Of a stretch of DNA of 64,000 nucleotides, positions 12,690 to 23,900 are shown one piece after another. A model generated the notes under the pieces. It worked only from the letters and a program-made list of their open reading frames with translations. It was not told where the DNA came from and did no database searches. Source of the DNA: Manis javanica. Its lineage: Eukaryota > Chordata > Mammalia > Pholidota > Manidae. Made by a program: the position numbers and the translations under genes. The DNA lies in the NCBI RefSeq assembly GCF_040802235.1, contig NC_133172.1, forward strand, positions 58,287,613 to 58,351,612, in the 5' to 3' direction. The stretch's first letter is position 1; the number at the start of each line of letters is the position of its first letter.

Positions 12690-12835
12690 GAGAGTCAACT
12701 TGGTATAATGGAAAAGCTTACAGGGCTGGAAGGCAGAAGCTTGGGGCTGTTATGCCCTGACTAGGTCACATGTATGACCTTGACTGAGTCCTTCACTCAT
12801 CTAATTTCAGGTTTCTCTTCAATAAAGTGAATCCA
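12690..12835 (+). repeat. MIR SINE fossil
   Basis: Forward MIR starting 'cttggtataatggaaaagc' (A-box side), then 'gactaggtcacatgtatgac' and 'caggtttctcttcaataaag'. Confidence 0.6.
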
Positions 12836-13547
12836 CTAGAGTTAAATGTTTTCTAGAGCTTCCAAACTATCAATTCTTTTCTTTGCATTATTTCTCTAGT
12901 GAACTCCCATTCCTCTTTTTAAATTTATTTAAAAAATAAAACCCTAAGCCCCAAGGTGATTCTTCTCTTCTTTGAGGGCTCATTTTTCAAAGCAAAGCTA
13001 TTTTTTTTCTTTTTGTAAATGGAAATTGCTTTGGTTTTTTTCTTCTCTGAATATAAAAATGGTACTTATTCAGAAAGCAGAGTAAAAAGTGTCTACAATG
13101 ATACCACTAAGGTAACTATGTCTGTCCACCATCATTGTATCTGCAACTATCCTACAGCAGGTGCTTAGTAAATATCTGAATGAATGACTACTGTCAATAT
13201 CTTGTGAACATCCTTTATAAGCTTCAGACCAAAAAAAAAAAATCTCTGGGGGTTATTTAACCTTTAAAGCAGAAGGGGTCAGACTGAAACTGCTGGAACC
13301 ATACTGGATATCTCAGATTATATGTTTCACAACAGCTGGTGTCTGGTATCTATGGAATGGTGGGAAACATTAACACTCCATTCTGATGGTCATAAACAAT
13401 TATCAAGGGCAGCTCAGTTTCAGCAGTTATCAAAAAAGGCTGCAAACAGTCGGCGGTCTAACCAGGAATGGCTCTTGCAGCACATGGGAGTAGGCTCTTC
13501 ACCACAAGTCCTTCCTCCCACTCTTGGGCTCTCTTCCTTCCCTACAG

Positions 13548-13876
13548 CACGAGGATGAGTTTTCTTGGACACCTGAGTTCAACTCAAACAATTTTGATTG
13601 AAAACCTTTGGTTGTTAACTTCCCTTTCAGTGAACCAAGATGGTTTTCTGATTGCTTTAGGAAATGAATTAAACCAGACCATGTCTACAGATACATACTA
13701 GATGGAACTGCTTTTTGTGCCAAGCGGAAGTGATGGCTAATGTTGAAAAACTGGGAAACTTGACATGTGATTCTGAATTTTCAGATCTCTTGAATTTGCT
13801 GGATTTGGCACCATTGAGCCCTCATCCCATGGAGCAACGAACTGGGGCTGAGGGCCAGCCTCCATCTCAAGACCAG
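13548..13876 (+). other. Exon-like segment of unknown nature
   Basis: A strong acceptor (ttccttccctacag, AG at 13546-13547) and a strong donor (GACCAG|GTACGT, GT at 13877) bracket about 330 bp. The last 160 bp are open (from ATG 13733, MANVEKLGNLTCDSEFSD), but no single frame is open throughout and I recognise no family. It could be an exon of a non-coding or unrecognised transcript, or chance. Confidence 0.25.
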
Positions 13877-13974
13877 GTACGTGTTCTTTGGCTCCCTGGA
13901 ATCCCACCTACCCCCACTTGTGTTACACCCTGCCTACTGTGCTCATTTACCCAACTTGTTACCCCTAATATGTA

Positions 13975-14240
13975 AAATCATTCAGGAGGCACCTACTAAG
14001 CACCCAGCACTGTGCAAGTCCCTCAGAACATAAGTGAATACAACACAGCTCCTACCTTGAAGGAGCCTGCAAACCAAATTATAAACCAGTAACTACAGTG
14101 CAGTGAAGTGCAAAACAGAAAGCATGAATATGACAAAGCACAGGGGTCTGCCCTGAGAAGCTGGCTGGAGGTTCCCTGAAGGTTGTGCTTGAGCTGGGTT
14201 TTGAAGGATGAATATGAGTGATTCAGGCAGGTGGGTTAAT
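13975..14240 (-). repeat. L2 LINE fossil
   Basis: Reverse-complement L2 with 'caggaggcacctactaagc', 'cagcactgtgcaagtccc', 'tcctaccttgaaggagcc' and 'gagctgggttttgaagga'. 14240-15000 is AT-rich with possible further L2/MIR scraps but nothing firm. Confidence 0.7.
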
Positions 14241-15171
14241 GGCGAATATTATGAACAGTGGGGTGGTACTGAAAAAATTGAAAACATACATTAGGTTTTC
14301 TGCTGATTACCTGTCTGTTGCACAGGTGACCCTCCCAAACCAGCAACTACCTTTCTCCTGATAGATGCTAGTCTGTCTATACTCTCTGCCCAGGTCCTCC
14401 TGTTCCTTCTTTCTGTCAGAAAACTAGAGAGAAGGTTCCCATCTACAAGGAAGAGCCTGCCTGCCTGATCCCCACTCACCTCCAGGTACTTCAACTAAGG
14501 CAACACTTCCATTCTGGGATAACTGGTGACCTGAGGGTGGCTCTGTTATTTGACTTCCTTGTTTCGTTTTGAAACCTGTAACATTTAGAGAATAGACCAG
14601 CATTCCAAGCACTTAATCAGTAAGTATTGATCAAATATCCACACAGTGTAGAGAGTTCTCTTTGTCATATATATCATTTTTGACCCCAACAACAACCAAG
14701 TTGAGAATGAAGACAAGCACAAATAAACTGAAAACAGAGAATTTAGAAAACATTTATTAGGTACCTGGTATTCACAATTTTTTAAAATCCCTCCATCCAT
14801 CCAACATTCACTGCACACTACTAGGGCCAGGGACTGTATTGTGCACCTGAAAACAGAAGCCAACAGATGACATGGATAAATAAACCCATTACAATACAGC
14901 AGTGTTCAAAGTACAGCAATGACTTGGAGAAAGGGATGTCATCTGCTCCCAGAGATGCTGGGACCCCAGAAAAGATAAACTTGAGCTTCTTGTGTTTTTC
15001 CACTTTTTATAATGACATTTTACAACATACAGAAAAATAAAGGGACTAGTACGAGTCTCCCTGTACCCATAACCTGGCTTTAACAATGAGTGACTCACAG
15101 CCACTTGTTTTATCCAAACCCCCACTTGCTTCCCTTCATCCCTTGGCTTTGTTCCGAAGCCAACCGTAGAC

Positions 15172-16099
15172 TTTTTTTTTTTTAGTTTTAATTTGCATTT
15201 AATTTATTAGTGATATTGTCCATTTTTTTCTTTTCTAGTTATTGGTGTTTATTTTTTTGTGAATTACATACTCATGTAATTTGCCAGCTTTTCTACAGGG
15301 TTGTCTATTTTTTCTTTTTGGTATCATAATCTATAATTACATGAGGAACATTATGTTTACTAGACTCCCCCCCATCACCAAGTCCCCCCCACATACCCCA
15401 TTACAGTCTCTATCCATCAGCATAGTAAGATGCTATAGAGTCACTACTTCTTTTCTGTGTTGTACAGCCCTCCCCGTGCCCCCCCTCATTACACATGCTA
15501 ATCATAATGCCCCCTTTTTTACGCCCCCATCCCTCCCTTCCCACCCATCCTCCCCAGTCCCTTTCTCTTTGGTAACTGTTAGTCCATTCTTGAGTTCTGT
15601 GATTCTGCTGCTGTTTTGCTCCTTCAGTTTTTTTCTTTGTTCTTATGCTCCACAGATGAGTGATATCATTTGATACTTGTCTTTCTCCGCCTGGCTCATT
15701 TCACCATGCATAATACCCTCTAGCTCCATCCATGTTGTTGCAAATGGTAGGATGTGTTTTCTTCTTATGGCTGAATAATATTCCATTGTGTATATGTACC
15801 ACATCTTCTTTATCCATTCATCTACTGATGGACACTTAGGTTGCTTCCAATTCTTGGTTATTGTAAACAGTGCTGTGATAAACACAGGGGTGCATATGTC
15901 TTTTTCAAACTGGGCTGCTGCATTCTTAGGGTAAATTCCTAGGAGTGGAATTCCTGGGTCAAATGGTATTTCTATTTTGAGCTTTTTGAGGAGCCTGCAT
16001 ACTGCTTTTCACAATGGTTGAACTAATTTACATTCCCACCAGCAGTGCAGGAGGGTTCCCCTTTCTCCGCCAACATTTGTTGTTGTTTGTCTTTTGGAT
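15172..16099 (-). mobile_element. Young antisense L1 3' portion plus a 3'-transduced segment, 13-bp TSD
   Basis: gccaaccgtagac is repeated perfectly at 15159-15171 and 16100-16112. Read on the minus strand, the insert is L1 ORF2 C-terminus and 3'UTR (16099 down to about 15306), an A-rich L1 tail, about 120 bp resembling an older L1 ORF2 piece (15185-15305), an AATAAA (TTTATT at 15203-15208) and a second A-tail (T-run 15172-15184). One TSD around both parts indicates they arrived together, as in L1 3' transduction. Confidence 0.8.
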
Positions 16100-16599
16100 G
16101 CCAACCGTAGACATTTTAAATCATTTCTCCCATGAACAGTGAGCTGTGTTTGAAGAAAGAACTGGAAGTGTCTGGACTTTCCACTAGTAACATCCTTCTT
16201 CCCATCTGCTCTTCTGCCAGAGTTACATACTCTGATTCCTGTCACTGATTCCAAAGCCTTGGCTCGTTCAGGGTAAGGATCTAAGACTTCAGGAGCCCCC
16301 GAGTTGGCAGAGGAAAAGACTGAGCTGATCCAGTGGAAACCTCTAGAATGCTGATCACATTCGTCTGATACTTTGGTCCTCATAAAATTGCCAATTCTTT
16401 AGAAGCTTATGAGCACCAATGTTTGCACAAAACGGTGGCTATTTTTCACATTGCCATGTACCCTTCGCAGCCTCTAACAAAACTATAGGATGTGGCTTGC
16501 CCTTGCAGACCGAGCTGACCCAGAGTCACAACTTTTATCTTCACTGGGTTGGGAGCCCGGTCTGAACGTCTGGCCTCTCCACTTTCCACCCCTTCAGAA

Positions 16600-17030
16600 C
16601 ATTCTTGCATTACCCTGGACTCCCTGTCCTTCACCATTCTGTCTCTTCTTTTAAAGCCATACACTATTGTCCACCTCCATCATCACGCTCCCATCCGGGC
16701 CCCCATTCCCTCTCCTCGAGTACTGCAACGTTCAAGAGCCTTTCTGCCTTTACTGCGGCCACCCCACTCCACCCCCGCCTCATTCTCCACGCAGCGGCTG
16801 AGTGATCTTTATAAAGCCCTCTGCTTAAAACTCTTTTATGATTCCTAACACCTAGAGGTTCAAGACCAACCTCCTTACCACAGCCCTGCAGGATTTAAGA
16901 CCTGCCACTTCCTTCTCCAGCTTCATCTGCCGCATCTCCTCGCAAGCCCGCAGCCCAAACGCTCTTTTCAGGGCCTGCTTCCGCGGGTCTCCGAGCTCTT
17001 GCCTGGCAAGCGCCTTTTCTCTCATAAGTA
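16600..17030 (+). repeat. L2 LINE fossil abutting the GAN CpG island
   Basis: Forward L2 with 'ctcgagtactgcaacgttc', 'cagcggctgagtgatctt', 'gcccaaacgctcttttcag' and similar landmarks. It ends where GC content rises into the GAN promoter. 16113-16600 holds nothing recognised. Confidence 0.65.
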
Positions 17031-17468
17031 GTGAAAGCTACACCTGCCGCGCCCCTGCTTACACGCGTTACCTCACCGGAGTCCACAACAACACTAAGTC
17101 ATCATCTTCGTTTTGCAGATGGAGAGGCTGAGGATGGGCGCCTCACGGGGAGGGATGGGTACCTTAGCGTGGCCACCCAGCTAGTGCGGGGAAGAGCCGA
17201 GACTCGGGCTCAGACTCGCGGCGCCAGAGGCCACGGCTTAACCACAGTTCCCCGGCCTGACGCACCTCCACCGCCGCAGCGCCCGCCCTTCCCCGCGGAC
17301 AGCCCCGCTGAGCCCGGGTGGGGACCTCGGAGCTTGCGGAGTGACGAGGCGTCTGATTGGCTGCTTCGGGCGACGAAGGGCGAGAGGGGGCGCGAGGGCT
17401 TAGGGTGCGTCGCGGAAAAATGACGCAAGCCCGCGACTCCTTAAAGGCGCCGGCCCCTGGCGCCCCGG

Positions 17469-17930
17469 ATGGCGCAGGCACGTTCCGGTACTGCCGTTAG
17501 TCCGCGGAGCGCTGAGATCCTGGCCAGTTGGGCTCGCGCGCGGGCCGTGCAGACGGGGCGCGCGCCGGACGCGGGTGGCTCCAGGGGTCCGGCAGGGCGG
17601 TGTCGGGAGCGGTCGGGGAGGCTGACGAGCGGGCGCCGCGATGGCCGAGGGGAGCGCCGTGTCCGACCCTCAGCATGCCGCGCGCCTGCTGCGGGCGCTC
17701 AGCTCCTTCCGCGAGGAGTCCCGCTTCTGCGACGCGCACCTGGTCCTCGACGGGGAGGAGATCCCGGTGCAGAAGAACATCCTGGCGGCGGCCAGCCCGT
17801 ACATCAGGTGAGGGGGGGATCGCAGCGGACCGGGCGGGGCCGCGTACTCGGAGCCGGGGCGGGCCGCGCCGGGCGTGTCCCCGGGGCCACTGGTCCCCGC
17901 TCAGCGCGGGGTCCCCCGGGCAGACACTAG
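17469..17930 (+). other. Possible upstream ORF overlapping the GAN start codon out of frame
   Basis: An ATG at 17469 (C at -3, G at +4, moderate context) opens a frame that passes the GAN ATG at 17641 in a different phase. It would matter only if transcription starts upstream of 17469. Splicing at 17808 would change its end. No coding signature was recognised. Confidence 0.25.
17641..17807 (+). CDS. GAN: GAN exon 1 (coding part): start codon and N-terminal half of BTB
   Basis: Encodes residues 1-55 plus two bases of codon 56, starting [17 protein letters not shown] and including the BTB signature stretch [17 protein letters not shown]. The ATG at 17641 matches the family start and sits inside the CpG island. 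The donor is ATCAG|GTGAGG at 17808; the split Arg codon (AG|G) is completed by exon 2. Confidence 0.97.
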
Positions 17931-20900
17931 TGCCAGGGCCCCGGACAGCGCCTGTGTCTTGGGCCGCCCCGGGCCGGGCCCGTGCCCCCCAGACCCCCGC
18001 CTTCCCTGGGTAACCCGGACCCGGGTCGCGGCGCCCCGCCCTCCCTGCCGGTTCCCACCGCCCGCCCGGCCTCCCAAGCCCCGGAGCCCCCCGACGCTGT
18101 CCTGGGCGGCCGGGACCCGCGCCGGCGAGCAGGGCGGGGCCGCGCCGGGCAGAGCCGCTCCTCGCCAGGGCCCGGCCCGCGGATCCCGGCCGAAGTTTGC
18201 CAAACAAGCCCTTTCTAGCCGGGTGTGCGCTCAGGGAAACCCTATTGGACCTCCTTAGGATGGCCCACCCGACCCCAAGGCCTAAGTTATTGCCAAATGT
18301 GTTTTCTCCGCTTACGGGAAGAAGGGTGTTCGTTATAGACGCACGTTAAAATAAACTGTAACGAATTTTAAATGACTTGCTGTAATTCGCAGAATGCAGT
18401 TACAGCTCGAGGACCATGAGATTTTGGGGACTCGGCATTTTAAAACTGAAGTGAACAAAGCTTAACATGATTTTCCAGGTCAACTAACCAGGTTAATTAA
18501 AGGTTGATAGGATAGCGCTTAACCAGGTGTGTCAGATCTTGCAAGGGGCTGTTCCTCTTTAGCAAGTTCTTGCAAACAGGGTTGCTCCTTTAATAAAAGA
18601 GAGGAAAATGCTAAAAGCGGGAGAAACTGCCCAGTAAGCTGGTTAAATATAGACCAATTGTAGAGAATGTCACTGTAATTGACAGGTCAGAATAATGTGT
18701 ACTGTATTCTTAGAGCTTTGCTCTATGAGAATTCAGCACACAAACGACATTTTAACCTTTGCATTAGGAGTCATTTGTGCTAACTGAAGCAGTTCAGTTG
18801 CGCTTGTACCTTCTCCTGGCTGTGTTTTATAAATCCATGTGCACTCTTCGTGGATTTAAGGTGGGGTGAAGGGGAGTCTTGTTGGTACCGAAGGTTAGAT
18901 CACTAGTATGACAACAGACAGGTCAGAGCTGGCAGTTGAGAGATTTGAGCAGTCAATATCAAATTGGAATCAGCAGGACCAGCTTCCCAGTTTCCAAAGT
19001 ATTCCCTGTTTGGGAGACGTTTAGGGAAACTACTTCAGATGTGTTACTGTTGTAGTCCTTGAAGTGACATCCAGCTAACTTAAAAGAAATTACAAGTCGC
19101 CGAACACATGCTCTCCATCCTCTTTCCATGCTTCATTTTTCTCCGTAGCACTGACCATGATAATATCCCTTTCATTTTACTCATTGCCTTTGTTGATCTT
19201 CCCCAACCACAGCGTAAGCTCAGTGAGGCCAAGGATTGTTCTTTTGTTTGTTACTGTGTTCCGGCAGCCAGGAAAAACAGTGTCTAGTGGTTTAGCACAT
19301 GCGTTGAACGAGTGACTGCCTGCCTTTCTACCATAGCAGATTGGACATTAGAGAATTGGCGCTGTGGCGTTTCCATTTCAGACCTCAGTTATCCCTAGTT
19401 GCAAGAGCACTGAACCTGCTTTCTCCTTCCGGCTTTTACTCCTGTAGGTGTGAGCTCTTGGTAGATGACTTAATCCCAGCTTCAGCTCATTAGTCTAATC
19501 ACTGAGGGATAAAATATGTATTTTCCCTGTGAGGGAATATGTAATAGTGCTTTGAAGTCCTCACGGGTCTGCAAAGGTATTCGTATTCACTGCTGGTTTC
19601 TGCTGAATTGACGTGGTGCCACATAATGAGAATATTTAGTAATGTGAAACGTTACTTATAATAGCAGTAATTTAGGTGTTGAATATTACTAGTCAAAGTA
19701 GCAGAGCTGAAAGGGACTTCAGATCTCTAGTCCAATTCTGTTACTTTCCAAAGAAGAAAGTGGGGTTCAGTGGGCATTAGGAATGTGTTACAATAAGGTT
19801 GCTAGTACTTAATGGTTGAACTAAGATTAGACTCAGGTTAATGACGCCTAATCTTCTACTCGTTTACCATACCAGGGTCAGCTTTATTTATATTTATTAT
19901 TTATATTTATTCTTCGTGTAAACCCTACTACAGTTGACCCTTGAGCAACACAGGTCTGAACTGCACAGGTCCCATTATACATGGATTTTTTTCAATATAA
20001 ATATATTGAAAAACTTGTAAAGCATTTTCATTTCTCTAGCTGACTTTATTGTAGGACTACAGTGTATAATACATATACAAAATAGGTGTTAATCAACTGC
20101 TCGTGTTATGGATAAGGCTTCCGAGCAGAGGTAGACTATTAGTAGTTCAACTGCGGGGGAATCAAAAGTTATACGAGGATTTTTTACTGCAAGACAATGG
20201 GTCAGCATCCCAACCCCTGTGTTGTTCAAGGGTCAGCTGTACTTACTGCCTTACAATAGGTTATGATTTAAGTGCTTTTAAAGAATTTTCATGCACTGTC
20301 TCATTTTGATCTTCATTTCCAACCATCTTGTGCAGGAGGCAGGGCAGATGTTTTTGATATTTTACAGATAAACATAATCTGTCAATATGTGGTATTTTCA
20401 GTGACTGATGAATTGCTCAAATTTTATTTGGCTGTTGAAGTGTTAGGATGTTCTTGGGGGTGTTTTAAAAATCAATCTCAAGGCTACTTCAGAGTAATTT
20501 GACTAATCTGCATTACCACTTAGAAACTGTTTTATAATTTTTGATGCTAACGATGTTGGGCTTTAATAATGTATCTGTTTTGTTTTAATGGAACATTAAA
20601 AAGTTATGTTGAAACAAAATGAATTTGTATATTCTAGAACTTGATGTTTCTGATCTTACTTTCCCTCTTGAGCCTTAAGCATTTGGGTCTGTGATAAATA
20701 TGTGGATTGGTGCTCAAAAGTTTGGTAGTCTCTGAAGTTTCACAAAAATCTGGCTTTTGTTTAATGTCTGTAGTTACCCTAGTTTCAGTAACTGCTCTAA
20801 GCTAAAGTTGCGTGGTTTAGAAACAATATCATATATTGCTTCTGTATTCCCAACAAAGGGAACCCATCCAATTTTGTCACACCTGGAATTAAAGCAACTC

Positions 20901-23900
20901 ATTTGACTTACTTTCTACTTAATATAGAGAAGTCTTTTAACCTAGCTTACTGGTTTAATCTTTTCCTTTGCTTTATCTTTGGTCTAGCATTTGCTTTTCC
21001 CCTTGGTGGTCTTAGCTATCAGACCACACTAGAAAAAGTTCAGCATAAAGGGAAAAAGCCGGAAGTCAACTTCAGCAGCAAAACCCTAATGACAACCTGA
21101 AAGAAGGTTGTGTATGTGTCATGCAGTATGTGTCACACAGCCTTAGGGTATGGATGCTACCGGGAGGCGCAGGGCCTTCCATGGCACGTGGTCTTCCAGC
21201 TCAGTAAATGGGATGCTGCTTTCCCAGCACACCCTCTTGCTCCTTTTCCTCATTCTGATCTCTGAATGACATTTTTCTCTTGGTTTGTTGGGCAAACCAA
21301 ATCTAAATGTAGCTGACGACCTTTCAGAATGGGAAAAAGTTCATGGATATAACAACCCACGGAATCTTTCCTTTCTCAGCAACTCTGCCACCTTCTGGGA
21401 AAGATTCCCTGAGGCTTTTGGAAATTTCCCTTTCTTTTGAATATTGCAAAGTTTGCTTCATGAGGCACTTCTGATTCTGGCACAATCCCACTGATCTGAT
21501 ACAGAGTTCAGACTCCTTTCTCTTAACAGCTGTGGTTGGGAGTAATGAAGGTAAACGGGGTTTGGAAGCGAATTGCTGTGTAATTCTGCAGGGACAGAAT
21601 AGGGACTCAATACACGTTTTGGTCCTGTATTCATTTTTGAGAATTTCAGTTTTTCTGGGGATCTTTTAGAACATTAGTTTGTTTAGCTTTTACTCCTGGA
21701 GAGTAAAGGAAAGAAAGATATTCAAGATTTTTGGATCTTTTGATAAGCCAGCCAACAATAAGAGTGGCTGACTTTCCCCCCTTTTTTAAGAGAGAAAGCG
21801 GGTCTATGAGGGTGAAGTGGAGACCTCAGACCTAGAGTCCAGTCTGGGTCATCTTGGCGAGCTTCCCGAGGACTTGGTCTCCTCATCTGTGAAGTGAGGT
21901 AGGTTGGGTTCCATGAGCAGCAGATCCCGTGTAAGTCTAGGTTGTGTGGCTCTGTGCTGTGTGTGTGTTGCATTGTGTGTGCATGTTGGGGGAAGGGGTG
22001 TGTTTCTGTTCTTACAGCTTCATTGTAGCATTAGTTTTGTTGCACCTTGACATTAAAGCACTTCCTTTGCCTTGTCATCAGGGCCTCGGTTGGGTATTCT
22101 GCCACAGAAGTCCAGCCCTGTACAGCGGTTTGTAACAAGCATTTATTTTATGCTTTTAGTCTGGATGTGTTCCAGGGCCTAATTATTGATGAGTCTGTTT
22201 TGCCATTTAGATCTAAAATCTGATTCATAGATGATGCGCTGATGAACTACTCGAGACGAATATGATCTCTGTAAGCAGCCCAGTTTTGTGGTGACGTGGA
22301 GACTGTCATCCTCCTTTCCGTGGATGCCTGAAATCTGCCCTGTAGTTTCTGGGCTCTGAAGTCTGTTAGTATTGTCTTCTCTGCAGAGCATGCTGTTGAT
22401 CCCTGAGTCCCTTTTCTGTCACGTGTGCCTTGAGTTTATAGTCACCTGTGCATAGGGCAGCTCCTGAATGATTGTCATAGGAATTTTTTTCAAATTATTG
22501 TGCCCCTTTATTCCCCTTCCACTGCCCCCCGCCCACCCTAACCCCTTCACCTACATAGCCACCAGTTAGTTCTCAGTGTCTGTGCGTCTGCTGCTGTTTT
22601 CTGTTCATGCTGTTTTGCTTCGTTTTTGTATCCTGGAAATAAGTGAAATCATACGGTACTTGTCTTTCTCCACCTGGCTCATTTCACTGAGCATCATACC
22701 CTCTAAATCCGTCTATGTTGTTGCAAATGGCAGGATTTCTTTTCTTTTTACGGCTGAATGATATTCCATTGTGTATATGTACTGCATCTTCTTTACCCAT
22801 TCCTCTACTGATGGACACTTAGCTTGCTTCCATATCTTGGCTATTGCAAATAGCGTGGCAATAAGTATAGGGATGTGTATATCTTTTCCAATCAAGGATT
22901 TGGGATTGTCATAGGATTTTGAGCAGCGATTGTAGCCTGTTGAGTTTCTTAGTGCTTAAGGGTTCAGCCAGAAGCTGCGGGTTCCAAGACTCTTACTGAA
23001 TCCTGAGCATTCTTAACATCAAGTTGACTGTACCTGTCTTTGGCTGTACTCTTACTACAATGGTAAATAAGTTGGGCTGAATATCTTTTAATGGATCTAG
23101 GCCTGGATAGTTTTTATCCACATACTTACTATAAGGCATCCCTAACAACTGCTTAAAGAGAGGAAATCTGTCTTGAAGGGCTTAGTTCACATGGTGCAAA
23201 TCATTTCTCCCTCCTGCCCCTCCTCCGCTCCTTCTCCTCTTCCTTTTCAGTCTTCTCTTTAGTATTTGCAATCTTGTTGGATTAAATCCTTTTCTTCTGT
23301 TAATTTTTCAACAGTGATGCTAAAGTATGTTCAGTTTCAGAAGATCAAAAATTTTCAAATTGGAGCTCTATGTTTTACATAAATCACTCATTTTGGCTTG
23401 AAGATGTCTCTCTCTACAAGGCGGTGGTTGCCACTGTGCAACAGTAACTGCTCTAATTCTGGACAGGTGTTTGGAAGATTTCAAATGATGAAACAAATCA
23501 ATAAAATTCTTGTTAGACTAGCGCATCCTACAAAGTGGTGTTGCATGTTTAGGTTTATTGTAGGACTTTCTGAGGATTGCTTTTTTTTTGAGCAATAGTG
23601 TACATGCTAGAAGTAAAACCCAGCTTTAATGAATACTAATTGAAAAGTCTTCCTCTTTTACCGATACTTTGACTTCTACCTCTTCTTACAGTTTGTCTTC
23701 CCCCGCCCCCCCCGTAAGTGCTCTTCTACGTTCCTAAGGTAATTTTTCTTATATAATTTAGAGAGCCAAGAAGCAAAGTGCTTTTCCACATAGAAACTCT
23801 GGTTCTTTGGATTTAGATTTGGATAACACAGACTAAGCATCCAGATTACAAAGCCACCTTACCCATTGTTTAAACTTAATCAGTTTGTTTCATGATATCA

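Larger units (their letters stand above)
17030..18230 (+). promoter_or_regulatory. GAN: GAN CpG-island promoter, 5'UTR and start of intron 1
   Basis: This block of very high GC and dense CpG surrounds exon 1. There is no TATA box. An inverted CCAAT box (ATTGG) lies at 17356-17360, a CRE-like TGACGCAA at 17421-17428, and several GGGCGG/CCGCCC-type GC boxes follow. The arrangement fits a housekeeping-type promoter with dispersed start sites. The transcription start cannot be fixed from sequence alone. Long open frames on both strands here are by-products of GC richness. Confidence 0.85.

Noticed and set aside
3885-12835. tRNA genes suggested by B-box-like 'ggtttgaaccc' words
   Set aside because: They lie in MIR copies, which are tRNA-derived SINEs; no cloverleaf is present.
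17497-18207. A 236-codon minus-strand open frame and several plus-strand frames over the GAN CpG island
   Set aside because: High GC content removes stop codons in all frames; composition is Ala/Gly/Pro/Arg-rich with no domain. The region is promoter, exon 1 and intron.
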